Shown piece by piece: positions 14,975 to 23,512 of a stretch of 32,616 nt of DNA; within the stretch, counting starts at the first letter, position 1, and each line of letters starts with the position of its first letter. Location of the stretch: NCBI GenBank assembly GCA_016782885.1, contig JADHXQ010000058.1:1-32616 (forward strand). Direction: 5' to 3'. A program made the position numbers and the translations under genes. The notes below the pieces were generated by a model that ran no database searches, was not told where the DNA came from, and worked only from the letters and a program-made list of their open reading frames with translations. This stretch comes from Phycisphaerae bacterium. GTDB taxonomy: Bacteria > Planctomycetota > Phycisphaerae > SM23-33.

Positions 14975-16519
14975 CTATTGTCGCTTGTGGAATAACGGTA
15001 TCTTGTTTCGCAGGCGAATCACTTCATCCTTGCTCAGGCCAGCCAAGGCGGGTTTGCAGTATATAACCGCCAGGACGAAAACCGAATAGGCAATTCCCGT
15101 CAGTATCATTCTAAACATCGCCCACCAGCCCGCCGGGGGCTCGCTGAGCACCTGCCCGCCCTTGAAAACCCAAAGCGCACCGGCCAGACCGCCGATCATA
15201 AGCATCTGATGGAACAGCAATTTACGGAAAGAGGCGCCAAGGTATCGGCAGTTGAAGAACGCCAGGGCATTTACGGCGGCGAACTGGACGGCCAGTTTCT
15301 TGGTCGCCAGCCCCACCGCGCCGAGCTGCAGGCCCGGGACAAAATAATCGCCCGGCGCGACCAGTATGTAGCTGATCGGCAGGCCGGCAACCATGAACAC
15401 CAGCAGGATGTTGCGGTACGACTTTGTCCGCTCGGTTGAAAAGTAGACCGACGAATTCAACTGCCCGTATACGGCGATGATGGGAGACAGCGCCATCAGG
15501 AAGAACGGCCAGGAGGCGCCGCGATACCCCTCGCCGCCAAACACATAAATGATTTCGTTGGAATGGAAGGCGAAGAATACGGCCAGACAGGCGACAAGAA
15601 AATAGATCATGCGGAGGTATCGATTGTACAGTGTCCGCATAACGCCCAGGCGTTCTTCTCCGTGCGCCTTGGACAGCTCCCGCATGAATATGGGATTGAT
15701 CGCCAGAATTATCAGCGTGCAAATCGAAGCGACCCGAAAACCCAGCGCGTAGTATCCCTGCTGCTCGGAGCCGGCTGCAAACTGGAGAAACCAGCGGTCG
15801 AATATGTCATGAACCAGGCTGAAGATCGAGTAGACGACCAGCGGCGAGCAGAAGGTCAGGAAGTACTTGCCGATAGATTTCAGTTCGCCCCTCTGCACCG
15901 GGGCCGATCCGTCGGCGAGGTTCGACCTGCGGTAGTAGATCGCCGATACCACCGCCGGCGCCAGCATGATCGCGATGGTGTAGATCAGGTACGCCGTCAG
16001 CGTTATCGCATTCAGAACGAACAGCACTACCAGAACCACGATACCCGCCGTCCTGGAGACGACTTTGATGATCTCGACCTGGCGCGTCTGCCCCTTTGAA
16101 TCGCCAAAGCCGGTAACCACCGTGAATATCCACGTCGCCAGGCCAACACACGCTCCCAGCATGATGTGCCCGCCGGCGATCTCGGGAAAGGCACGGTCGG
16201 CTGCACCGAAAACTATCGCCGCCCAGGTCCCCAGCACGACCAGCAGGCTAACCGCGGCCGCAAAAAGGCTGTAGAATACGATTGCCGCCCGGGAGTTCTC
16301 GTTGCGGCTGTTGTAGTTGAAAAACGCCTCGGCGGTACCGGTTCTCAGGAAGTTGACAATCGTCGCGAACTGGCTCCGCAGGAAGTCGAATTGTCCATAC
16401 AGCGCTGACCCGAGCGAGCGGGGCACTAGAGCCAACGTCACCAAACCCAACCCGGAGGTGATGGCGCTGGCGAGGATCTTGTACGAGAATCGCCTTTCTA
16501 TGGAGTCGTTTCGCGTCAC
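14975..16519 (-). CDS. wzx: Wzx-type polysaccharide flippase (MOP superfamily)
   Basis: This is a 514-residue, highly hydrophobic protein with about 12-14 membrane segments. The opening ILASAITSGLGLVTLALVPR and SLGSALYGQFDFLR are typical of O-antigen and capsule translocases. SDTrp-like acidic loops are absent; a central loop with HDIFDRWFLQFAAG fits the DRW pattern of this family. It moves the lipid-linked repeat unit across the inner membrane. GTG at 16519 is preferred because it overlaps the upstream TGA (GTGA); a TTG at 16543 would create a longer overlap. It is translationally coupled to the GT-B-like gene upstream. No Wzy polymerase was recognised in the window. Confidence 0.9.
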   Translation of the reverse strand: MTRNDSIERRFSYKILASAITSGLGLVTLALVPRSLGSALYGQFDFLRSQFATIVNFLRTGTAEAFFNYNSRNENSRAAIVFYSLFAAAVSLLVVLGTWAAIVFGAADRAFPEIAGGHIMLGACVGLATWIFTVVTGFGDSKGQTRQVEIIKVVSRTAGIVVLVVLFVLNAITLTAYLIYTIAIMLAPAVVSAIYYRRSNLADGSAPVQRGELKSIGKYFLTFCSPLVVYSIFSLVHDIFDRWFLQFAAGSEQQGYYALGFRVASICTLIILAINPIFMRELSKAHGEERLGVMRTLYNRYLRMIYFLVACLAVFFAFHSNEIIYVFGGEGYRGASWPFFLMALSPIIAVYGQLNSSVYFSTERTKSYRNILLVFMVAGLPISYILVAPGDYFVPGLQLGAVGLATKKLAVQFAAVNALAFFNCRYLGASFRKLLFHQMLMIGGLAGALWVFKGGQVLSEPPAGWWAMFRMILTGIAYSVFVLAVIYCKPALAGLSKDEVIRLRNKIPLFHKRQ

Positions 16520-18414
16520 TTTGAATCCGCCTGCGATTGGCAAATAATCCTGTCCAGTTCCCGGATTCCCCTGCGGATGCTCCCGCCGTCGTCGCCTTGA
16601 TTACCGTACTGGCGCAGCAGCGTCCGATCGGTCAGTGTGGGCAGCTCGCCGGCGCGGTATTTCTCGAGAATCGCCTCGAGCTGGTCGGGGTTGTCGGCCA
16701 GGAAGCAGCGTTTGGCGATCATTTCTCCCACGCCGCCCCTCAAAGGCCAGTGCCGCTTGTAGCAGATAATCGGCATGTCCGTGCAGGCGGCTTCCAGCAG
16801 CGTCGAGTAAGGCCAGTCCAGCAGCACCATGTCCGCCTCGGGAAGGACCTGCATGAAACCGCGGAGGTATTCTATCCGGACATTCGCGATGCCCCGAGTC
16901 TTCAGGAAATCCGATATGGGATTGTCGCGGGGGGTGTTGGCGGGATAGAGCTTCAGTATGAACCGCAGATCGTCGAACTTCGAGATCGCTTCCAGCATCT
17001 TCATCAGTTCCCGCCAGTAGACGTCCAGCGGATACGCCTGGTAGGAGTCCCCGAGGACCCGGATATTCAGGCCGCGAAGCGGCACGAGGACCGTTTTCGG
17101 CGAACCCTCCGTGCAGGCCGGCGTTATGGGGTCGGCCCGAAGGCGGTCCAGCACGGCGCTGCCGACCGGAACTATTTCGGTGTTCCATTTGGCTGCATGG
17201 CTTTCAAATGCCCGGCGGGTCCCTTCTCCGAACGCGAAGAAGCAGTCGGCGTATCTGATATCGTAGTACGCCGGCTGGGTGTGCGGGTCGAACATCGCGT
17301 AGCTGCCGTGCTGCCACGTAATCACGGGGACCCCCGCCTGGCGGCATGCCAGTGCGACCGCCCAGTCGTCGGGATACGTGACGGTAGTCATGACCGCGGC
17401 ATCGATCGTTCTGCCCGCCAGGACCGCGCGAGCCTTGTTATATGCCGTCAAAGCCGTCGTCAGCCCCCTGGCAAGCAGGTATTGCAGATACCGCTCGACA
17501 ATGATCGCTATGTCCAGGCCTTCAAACGTCATCAAATCGGCGAAACGCTCATCGGTGCGCAGGCGCTGCCATACCGCCTGGATCTCGCCGGACAGGTCGA
17601 TTTCGCCGCGGTCAGCGGTTGCGGCGGCGGTCTCGAACGAAACAGCCTCGCCAATCCCGCGGGCCTTCATGTACTCGGCGGCAAGACCATGGGAGTATCT
17701 CGGCTTGAGGAAGAGCACCCGCATCGGCGATTCGACGTCAAGGGGCTCGCGAGATCCATCATCGACGAGCACCGTCGGGGATATGCGGCGTTTGAGCCTG
17801 CCGGGCAGTTTTCCACAGAGCGTCCAGGCCCTTTGCAGACGGGCCCCCAGACGCCGCGAGGACCTGACGAGGCGTGCCGACACACCGGTGCGTCGGGGTA
17901 CCACGTTCACGGCGATACCGTCGCCGCGGGCTATCGCGCCGACGAGTTTGTCCCATAGATTGATATTGGTCGGGTCGAGATTCAGTTCGGACAGCGGTTT
18001 CTCAGGTCCCGGGGCGAAGACGGTCACCTGGTCGGGGCGCTCGGTGCGAATCACCCTGGCGACGTGAAGCAGTTGCTGGGTAACCGTATTCAGCAGGCAC
18101 TTGATCGGGTGGAAGATAGACTTCGCCCACTCGATCCCCCCGTCTCCCAGCTTGCCGCCGCAGTCCCGCAGCACGTCATTGATGACTCCGCAGATTTCCT
18201 CGGTGCGGGGATACAGGTCCTCTTTCAGGGCATGCAACTCGCTGACGTCGTAGTAATCGAGCCCGATACGATGTTCGACGCCCTGCTTGTCCAGCGCCCA
18301 CATCACGCTTGAATCCAGCGCGATGATCGTGGAATCACCTGACTCCCCGGCCAGCCTTGCGGCCTCCGCGGCGTCTGGGGCTTTTTCGACGAAAATGACC
18401 TGTTTACCGGACAT
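16516..18414 (-). CDS. Large GT-B-like surface carbohydrate transferase
   Basis: This is a 632-residue protein of the capsule/LPS surface carbohydrate type. VIFVEKAPDAAEAARLAGES at the N-terminus looks like a Rossmann start. The central part has TYPDDWAVALACRQAGVPVI followed by the QHGSYAMFD motif seen in Kdo- and capsule-type GT-B proteins. The C-terminal half has FILKLYPANTPRDNPISDFL and VLLDWPYSTLLEAACTDMPI, a nucleotide- or phosphate-binding pattern of glycosyl- or glycerophosphotransferase-like folds. A basic linker lies near residues 185-215. It follows the radical SAM gene by 8 nt and overlaps the flippase start by 4 nt. Donor and acceptor are unknown; transfer of an unusual group onto the repeat unit is a reasonable inference. 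Confidence 0.72.
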   Translation of the reverse strand: MSGKQVIFVEKAPDAAEAARLAGESGDSTIIALDSSVMWALDKQGVEHRIGLDYYDVSELHALKEDLYPRTEEICGVINDVLRDCGGKLGDGGIEWAKSIFHPIKCLLNTVTQQLLHVARVIRTERPDQVTVFAPGPEKPLSELNLDPTNINLWDKLVGAIARGDGIAVNVVPRRTGVSARLVRSSRRLGARLQRAWTLCGKLPGRLKRRISPTVLVDDGSREPLDVESPMRVLFLKPRYSHGLAAEYMKARGIGEAVSFETAAATADRGEIDLSGEIQAVWQRLRTDERFADLMTFEGLDIAIIVERYLQYLLARGLTTALTAYNKARAVLAGRTIDAAVMTTVTYPDDWAVALACRQAGVPVITWQHGSYAMFDPHTQPAYYDIRYADCFFAFGEGTRRAFESHAAKWNTEIVPVGSAVLDRLRADPITPACTEGSPKTVLVPLRGLNIRVLGDSYQAYPLDVYWRELMKMLEAISKFDDLRFILKLYPANTPRDNPISDFLKTRGIANVRIEYLRGFMQVLPEADMVLLDWPYSTLLEAACTDMPIICYKRHWPLRGGVGEMIAKRCFLADNPDQLEAILEKYRAGELPTLTDRTLLRQYGNQGDDGGSIRRGIRELDRIICQSQADSK

Positions 18415-18422
18415 CTGATTTG

Positions 18423-19946
18423 TTACTCCCCGCCGCGCCGGGCGAACAGCTTCCCGAGGCGAACCTGCAGGCCCCTCGGTAGAATCTTCTTGAGATAGTA
18501 TTTACCGCAGATATTGATGAAGCCGAGAAAATCCTTTTCCGCCAGCGTGCAGCGCTTCTGGAGCTTGTAGAGGATATAGTCAGCCCATGACCGCCACTGG
18601 TTGTCGCGAACCTGCGTGAGATTCACTATCGGCCCGCCTCCGCGGACGGCCACGCGGTCGAGGTAGTCTTCGTGGTCTGCGATGAGATTATTCTCCTCGA
18701 CATATTTCCAGATCGGCGCGCCGGGGAAGGGCAGAATGTAGTTTATCGAACAGTTCCGGGCGTTGACCTGCCTGAGGAAATCGACGGTCTGATCTATCGT
18801 CTCCCGCGTTTCACCGGGCGAACCTATGACCAGTTGGACCGCCGAGTATATCCCGCATTCTCTGGCCAGGAGCGTCGTGTCGATGTTCTGCTGTCTGGTG
18901 ATCCCCTTGCGGTATTCCTTGAGGATCCTGTCCGACCCGGACTCGTGCCCGAACTCGAGGTTGAAACAACCGGTCTGAGACATTTCGGTCAGCAGTTCTT
19001 TCGATACCTTGTCCGCTCTGGCCGAGGTCTTGTAGGCGATCTGTATATCATTTTCCCGCATGGCCGCACAAAAATCGAACACCCACTGCATGTCTCCGTT
19101 GAACAGTTCGTCGTAAAACCCGACCCCGCGAACGCCGAACTTCTCGATGACGTACTTCAGGTGTCCGATCACGTAGTCGATGCTGTGCCTGCGATACCGG
19201 CTCATATGCCGATAGCAGAACGAGCACTTGTGCGTACATCCCCTGGCCGTCACCAGCGGAAACAGGTTTCCCACGCCGGCGATCTTCCTGGCGATCGACT
19301 CGTAGATTCCCTGGTGTTCGAGATCCCCGCGGTAGTGCGCCAGGAATTTCTCGGAGAACAATTCATTCTTCGGGAAATACTCATCCAGGTCGACCATATG
19401 GTACGCCGGATAGGGTATCTCGTCGAGATCGGCGATCTGCTCGGCAGGGGGGTTCTTGACCACCTCGCCGTCGCAACGGTGCGAAATTCCCGCCAGGTCG
19501 TCCCACTTGGCATCGTTTCTGATGCGATCGACGAATGCGGGCAGCGTGACTTCCGACTCCCCGTGAAACACCACATCCACCGCTGTCTTCGTCAGCAGGA
19601 GGTTATCGGTCGAACAGAGCGCCCCGCCGACAAGCTGGAGCACATCGGGATGGGCCTCCTTGATCGCCAGGGACAGAGCCTTGGTCCAGCCGTAGCTGGT
19701 GGCGATCCCGCTGAAACCTACAATCTGCGGCTTGTCGCGGGCGATTTGGTCAATGATCCTGTCGCGGCAGAACTCATCCCCGTCCTCGCAGCCGAAGGCG
19801 TGCTGGTAGACGTCGTATATGCTGGCCTCGACGCCGAGGGCCTCCAGCGTTCTGCCGACATACAGCAACCCCACGGGAAAACTCTTGCCCGCTCCCCTTC
19901 CGCGCCTGGACGGAACCCAGATCAGTAATGCCTTGTCGATGTTCAT
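18423..19946 (-). CDS. B12-binding-domain radical SAM protein
   Basis: This is a 507-residue class B radical SAM protein. The N-terminal cobalamin-binding-like domain (about 1-165) has VGLLYVGRTLEALGVEASIY, LVGGALCSTD and VDVVFHGESEVTLPAF. The barrel carries CX3CX2C at Cys237, Cys241 and Cys244 (ARGCTHKCSFCYRH), NLEFGHESGSDRIL and LVIGSPGETRETID. A C-terminal extension after residue 430 is rich in basic and aromatic residues. The substrate is unknown. It is the first gene after repeat copy R2, just as the radical SAM gene at 11534-13015 follows R1. A GT-B-like gene follows it, the same pairing as at 11534/10015. Confidence 0.9.
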   Translation of the reverse strand: MNIDKALLIWVPSRRGRGAGKSFPVGLLYVGRTLEALGVEASIYDVYQHAFGCEDGDEFCRDRIIDQIARDKPQIVGFSGIATSYGWTKALSLAIKEAHPDVLQLVGGALCSTDNLLLTKTAVDVVFHGESEVTLPAFVDRIRNDAKWDDLAGISHRCDGEVVKNPPAEQIADLDEIPYPAYHMVDLDEYFPKNELFSEKFLAHYRGDLEHQGIYESIARKIAGVGNLFPLVTARGCTHKCSFCYRHMSRYRRHSIDYVIGHLKYVIEKFGVRGVGFYDELFNGDMQWVFDFCAAMRENDIQIAYKTSARADKVSKELLTEMSQTGCFNLEFGHESGSDRILKEYRKGITRQQNIDTTLLARECGIYSAVQLVIGSPGETRETIDQTVDFLRQVNARNCSINYILPFPGAPIWKYVEENNLIADHEDYLDRVAVRGGGPIVNLTQVRDNQWRSWADYILYKLQKRCTLAEKDFLGFINICGKYYLKKILPRGLQVRLGKLFARRGGE

Positions 19947-19979
19947 GGTTCTTAGCGCTGTCGCCTTCGAACGACCTGG

Positions 19980-20114
19980 ATGGGGATTACATGGATTATA
20001 GGATTACATGGATTAACGGCGCGGATTCTGTAACGGCAACGACTTGGCCTTCGCACATGTCGTAACCAAGACGTTGTCGTTAATCCATGTAATCCCATAA
20101 TCCTTGTAATCCCC
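19980..20114. repeat. Dispersed near-palindromic repeat, copy R2
   Basis: This is a 135-bp copy of the element described at 13046-13182. It has inverted ends built from GGATTACATGGATTA units and an inner inverted pair AACGACTTGG/CCAAGACGTTG. GTCGTTCG occurs just outside both ends in opposite orientation. It lies between the sulfotransferase gene and the radical SAM gene and ends 33 nt before the latter's ATG. On the minus strand its end contains TATAAT, as does R1. No coding sequence is seen in the 186-nt spacer. Confidence 0.9.
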
Positions 20115-20132
20115 TTCTGTCGTTCGGCTGAC

Positions 20133-21320
20133 CTAAACGTATCTCCGCCTTCTGTTGCCCGGGAAGAAGTATATCCTGAAACGCAGCATCACCGAACGGA
20201 GGAGCACGGCGGTTAGTTTCAGGCAGTTAGGAGTTGCTTTCCAGATTCGCCCGGGTATCCCGCCGCCGAGATGGCGCGAAATGCTCTCGAACTCAGTGAC
20301 GTTTGCATACGATTTTCGCCAGTGCCCCCACAGTCCGCGATGGGGCAAGAGATACAACAGAAAAGCGTATAGTTTCCAGAAGATGTTCCGCGGGGTCATT
20401 CGTTCGTAGCCGAAGGCGTCCATCGCGTCGCCCGTCAGCAGTTCGGCCACGGCGATATCCTCGCGCGACAGCACGCCCATCCATCGCTCGCGAACGTTTT
20501 GGGGCAAATAGAACTCGTCGACCGGTTGGGGGTACTTGCTGTCGGGAGTCATGTATGCGCTTTCTCCGACCCACTCCCTGCCCGAGAAGGTGCATTTCTC
20601 GAGGATCGGCGAATAGTCAATTCCCAACCACTCGGCGATCCCGCGCATTTCATCTTCCAGGCTCGCGTGCAGGTCTTCGTTCCGGACGACCTTGTAGCGC
20701 TCGGTCGGGAGTTTGCGGCCGATCTGTTTCCAGTTCCTTATGGCCTGCATCCATATCTCGACGTTGAAGTTGAAGTAGTAGTCCGGCAGGTGTCCGAATG
20801 CTTTTTCCAACTGGTGAAACGATCCGGCAAGACTGGCCCGAGGATCCCTGTTTATAACGAGGAACTTTGCTTCGGGAAAGTCGGTGCGGATGTCGTCGAA
20901 AACGAAAGGGTGATGCTCGTGGGCGACCAGGACCTTTACGCCGGACAGATCGATATCCTTGGCGCGGCAGTACGCGCGGTGCAGGGCGTAAAAAACGCCG
21001 CTGTGGGACAGGCCCGAGTCCTTCAGGGCCTCCCTGAACTCCGCGAAGAACCGCTCGGCTTCGGCGTCTTCGTAGAACAGTTTGCGCCTGTCAACCTGGC
21101 TGGCATCGTGCTCGGTGAGGTACTTCCGCCAGAGTTCGAACATCTCGTCGCGGCTGGAGGCGCTGTCGCACTGAATCATCTTCCACGAGCGATAGAAGCT
21201 GAACGCGGGCATGAGCAATACCTGCTGGTGGGCATCGATCAGGCTGTGGAGATAGTCGATCCCGCAGTGCCCGAACGTCATGAGGAAACACAGCGGCAGG
21301 TCCTGCGGTTTTTGGGGCAT
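20133..21320 (-). CDS. Sulfotransferase (PAPS-dependent family)
   Basis: This 395-residue protein has the sulfotransferase layout. The N-terminal 5'-phosphosulfate loop region is FLMTFGHCGIDYLHSLIDAH, which occurs where the family usually has a P-loop-like strand-loop-helix. The 3'-phosphate-binding region is FLVINRDPRASLAGSFHQL near residue 155, with the expected Arg and Ser. YKVVRNEDLHASLEDEMRGI near 205 matches the family's RyEDL motif. It would transfer sulfate from PAPS to a glycan hydroxyl or amine. The loop lacks the common GxxRSGTT form, so activity is inferred mainly from the remaining motifs and from the neighbouring APS kinase. Start at 21320, with GAGGTT about 11 nt upstream. It is the last gene before R2. 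Confidence 0.82.
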   Translation of the reverse strand: MPQKPQDLPLCFLMTFGHCGIDYLHSLIDAHQQVLLMPAFSFYRSWKMIQCDSASSRDEMFELWRKYLTEHDASQVDRRKLFYEDAEAERFFAEFREALKDSGLSHSGVFYALHRAYCRAKDIDLSGVKVLVAHEHHPFVFDDIRTDFPEAKFLVINRDPRASLAGSFHQLEKAFGHLPDYYFNFNVEIWMQAIRNWKQIGRKLPTERYKVVRNEDLHASLEDEMRGIAEWLGIDYSPILEKCTFSGREWVGESAYMTPDSKYPQPVDEFYLPQNVRERWMGVLSREDIAVAELLTGDAMDAFGYERMTPRNIFWKLYAFLLYLLPHRGLWGHWRKSYANVTEFESISRHLGGGIPGRIWKATPNCLKLTAVLLRSVMLRFRIYFFPGNRRRRYV

Positions 21321-21343
21321 AGTCTGTGGAACCTCGGGATATC

Positions 21344-21928
21344 TTACGAGCGCCGCGCCGCGGGGCTCTGGGCGCCGATGAACTCCAGGGCGCGGGCGAC
21401 AAGGAGTTCGCTGCACTCGGAGACGGATGAGTTGGCAGTATCCAGCACGAGTTCCGGATCGGATTCTTCGTACGGCTCACTGACGCCGGGGAAGTTGCTG
21501 TACTCGCCGTTGAAGGCTTTCCGATAATGGTCCTTGTAATCCCTGGCCGCACAGACGCCGGCGGAGCACTTGAGGTAGACTTCCATGAAGCGGTCGATTT
21601 CAGAGCGAATCCACGAGCGCGTCTCGATGCGGTGCGAGATCGTCGAGACCAACACGACCTTGCCCTCGGTGTTGTACTCGCGGACCAGCTTGATCACGTA
21701 TCTGGCCACTTCGGTCCTGTCGTCCGTGGAGAACCCGTACATGTCCTTGAGGCGCTTGCGAACTTCTTCCCCGTCAAGCCATTCGACGTTGGAAATGCCT
21801 CTGGACAAGAGGGCCTCGTAAAGGCACTTGCCCAAGGTGGTCTTCCCCGATGCCGGTATCCCGGTTATCCAGATCGTACCGGGCACGATCAAATCTCCGT
21901 CGGGCGGCGTTTGGGCGGATTGGCTCAA
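21344..21928 (-). CDS. cysC: Adenylylsulfate (APS) kinase
   Basis: This is a 194-residue protein of family length. It has the Walker A loop GIPASGKTTLGKCLYEALL near residue 24, EWLDGEEVRKRL with the conserved DGD/E-xR pattern, and FPGVSEPYEESDPELVLDT near 145 as the APS-binding PGxxxPYE loop. It phosphorylates APS to PAPS, the donor for the sulfotransferase encoded 23 nt downstream. No sulfate adenylyltransferase (sat or cysND) is present in the window, so APS must come from elsewhere in the genome. The start is a TTG at 21928, supported by a strong AAGGAG 6 nt upstream; no ATG is available before the Walker loop. Confidence 0.94.
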   Translation of the reverse strand: MSQSAQTPPDGDLIVPGTIWITGIPASGKTTLGKCLYEALLSRGISNVEWLDGEEVRKRLKDMYGFSTDDRTEVARYVIKLVREYNTEGKVVLVSTISHRIETRSWIRSEIDRFMEVYLKCSAGVCAARDYKDHYRKAFNGEYSNFPGVSEPYEESDPELVLDTANSSVSECSELLVARALEFIGAQSPAARRS

Positions 21929-21934
21929 TTCAAA

Positions 21935-21940
21935 CTCCTT
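21935..21940 (-). promoter_or_regulatory. Ribosome binding site that decides the TTG start of cysC
   Basis: AAGGAG on the minus strand, 6 nt before the TTG at 21928, is one of the strongest Shine-Dalgarno matches in the locus. It supports the non-ATG start. Confidence 0.7.
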
Positions 21941-21960
21941 AATGCTTCAACGGGCGATAT

Positions 21961-23478
21961 TTACGTCTGGTGCTTGAGGTCTTCGTCGGTCGTATCACAA
22001 CCATATTTGTAGGCGAATCTTTCGGGGTCTCGTTCCTTCAGCAGACTGTTGAGGTAGACGCTTTTTTCGCCGACCCAGTTTTCGAATTCCTCCGGTCCGG
22101 AGAAACCGTCGGCCTGCACCAGCGATCGCGTAAACAGGGTGTTCTCAGGCGTGGATTTCGGGTCCCACCATAGTTCCTTCTCGTAAATCTCCCGGAGCAG
22201 CACGGTTCCCGGAAGCGGCGAGAAAATCGCCAGCGAGAAACTGTCGGACCCCGAAGCGGCTGCGAATTCGACGGTCGCTTCCATCTGCTCCCTCGTCTCG
22301 CCGGGGAATCCGACCATGTAAAAGCAGTGGACCAGCATCCCGGTGGATTTGACTATCTCGATCGTCGGCGCCACCACTTCGAGCTTCAGCCTCTTGTCGA
22401 TGATATTATCGAGCACGTCCTGGACGCCGCTTTCCACGCCGAAGCTGATCTGGTAACACCCGCTGTCGCGCATCGCCTCGAACATCCGCCTCTGCAAGTC
22501 GGGGTTGTGTGCGTAGTAGTTGATCTTCAGCCCGTTGGGCGTACACCACCGCAGGCCAAGCGGTTTGATCAGATCGCAGAGTTCCAGCAGCCACGTCTTG
22601 TTGGCGGTCAGCGAGTCGTCCTCAAACTGGATCTCCTCGACGTTGTACTTGTCTTTGAGGATGGCGATTTCCTCGTAGACGCGCCTCGGCGATCTCCACC
22701 TGATCGGAGCCCCGAACAGGGTCGGGCTCGTGCAGAACCTGCATTTTTCCGGACACCCGCGAGAGCCCCTGACGTTGCCCACGCGGTCGGCGCCCTTGGG
22801 GGAATGAAACCTTCCGATTCTGAAATAAGCCTCCATGTTCACGAAGTCGCGATCCTCAGGGGGAAGGGCGTCGAGGTCCATTACCTTGTCGCTCTTGGGG
22901 CTTACATGGTAGTCCTTCCCGTCAAAGTAGACCGCGCCGGGCATACCGGCGGCGTCTCCGCCGCTCGACAGCGCATCGAGCAACCGCGGAAACGCGCGAT
23001 CGCACTCGCCCCACATGGCGTAGTCGACCGCGCCGGACCGGAGGAATGCGATGGGATCGGCGACCTTCGGATGCGGGTGGGCGCGGTAGTAAAGGAAGTC
23101 GGAAACCGCGTTGGAAACGTGATTGCCCCCGACGATTACCTTGACGTCGGGATTGACTCGCCTGGCCAGAGACCCGACGTTCCAGGCATGGGGGGCGAGA
23201 TTACTGAACAAGACCGATATACCGACGAAGTCCGGGCGGATCTCTGACAACCATGTCACAATCTGCTCGTCGCTCTCTCCGATGACAACCGTCTTCCCGT
23301 CATCGCGCATAATCTGGTTTTCGTACCCCTCCAGCGCCGTATCCCTGACGAAAACTTCATAACCCTTTTCTCGCAGAATGGTTGCAAACAGGCACAGCGG
23401 GTGTGACGGTTGGATGCGGTTGACGCCGTTGGGCGTACCGTTGAGGTTGGGGCTTATCAGTGCGACTCGTTTTTTCAT
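21961..23478 (-). CDS. B12-binding-domain radical SAM protein, next to the phosphonate genes
   Basis: This is a 505-residue class B radical SAM protein. The N-terminal cobalamin-type domain has PDFVGISVLFSNLAPHAWNV, VIVGGNHVSNAVSDF and VDYAMWGECDRAFPRLL. The cluster motif is at Cys242, Cys246 and Cys249 (SRGCPEKCRFC), followed by ISFGVESGVQDVL and YMVGFPGETREQMEA. Class B enzymes of this kind include Fom3, which C-methylates cytidylyl-2-hydroxyethylphosphonate in fosfomycin synthesis. Its location, 35 nt downstream of the LicC-like cytidylyltransferase and near ppd and pepM, makes a phosphonate substrate a testable idea, but overall similarity to Fom3 cannot be judged by eye. It may equally act on a sugar or lipid carrier. 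It is followed by cysC and the sulfotransferase. Confidence 0.9.
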   Translation of the reverse strand: MKKRVALISPNLNGTPNGVNRIQPSHPLCLFATILREKGYEVFVRDTALEGYENQIMRDDGKTVVIGESDEQIVTWLSEIRPDFVGISVLFSNLAPHAWNVGSLARRVNPDVKVIVGGNHVSNAVSDFLYYRAHPHPKVADPIAFLRSGAVDYAMWGECDRAFPRLLDALSSGGDAAGMPGAVYFDGKDYHVSPKSDKVMDLDALPPEDRDFVNMEAYFRIGRFHSPKGADRVGNVRGSRGCPEKCRFCTSPTLFGAPIRWRSPRRVYEEIAILKDKYNVEEIQFEDDSLTANKTWLLELCDLIKPLGLRWCTPNGLKINYYAHNPDLQRRMFEAMRDSGCYQISFGVESGVQDVLDNIIDKRLKLEVVAPTIEIVKSTGMLVHCFYMVGFPGETREQMEATVEFAAASGSDSFSLAIFSPLPGTVLLREIYEKELWWDPKSTPENTLFTRSLVQADGFSGPEEFENWVGEKSVYLNSLLKERDPERFAYKYGCDTTDEDLKHQT

Positions 23479-23489
23479 CTACCTGTGTA

Positions 23490-23511
23490 CCTTTTGTGAA
23501 CCTTTTGTGAA
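23490..23511. repeat. 11-bp tandem duplication upstream of the radical SAM start
   Basis: CCTTTTGTGAA occurs twice in tandem (23490-23500, 23501-23511) in the short spacer between the cytidylyltransferase stop and the radical SAM ATG at 23478. On the minus strand it supplies repeated AAAGGT sequences near the ribosome site. Confidence 0.8.
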
Positions 23512-23512
23512 C

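Noticed and set aside
16537..17958. A 473-codon plus-strand open frame opposite the large GT-B-like gene.
   Set aside because: The composition is typical of antisense reading of a high-GC gene, and there is no ribosome site or motif.
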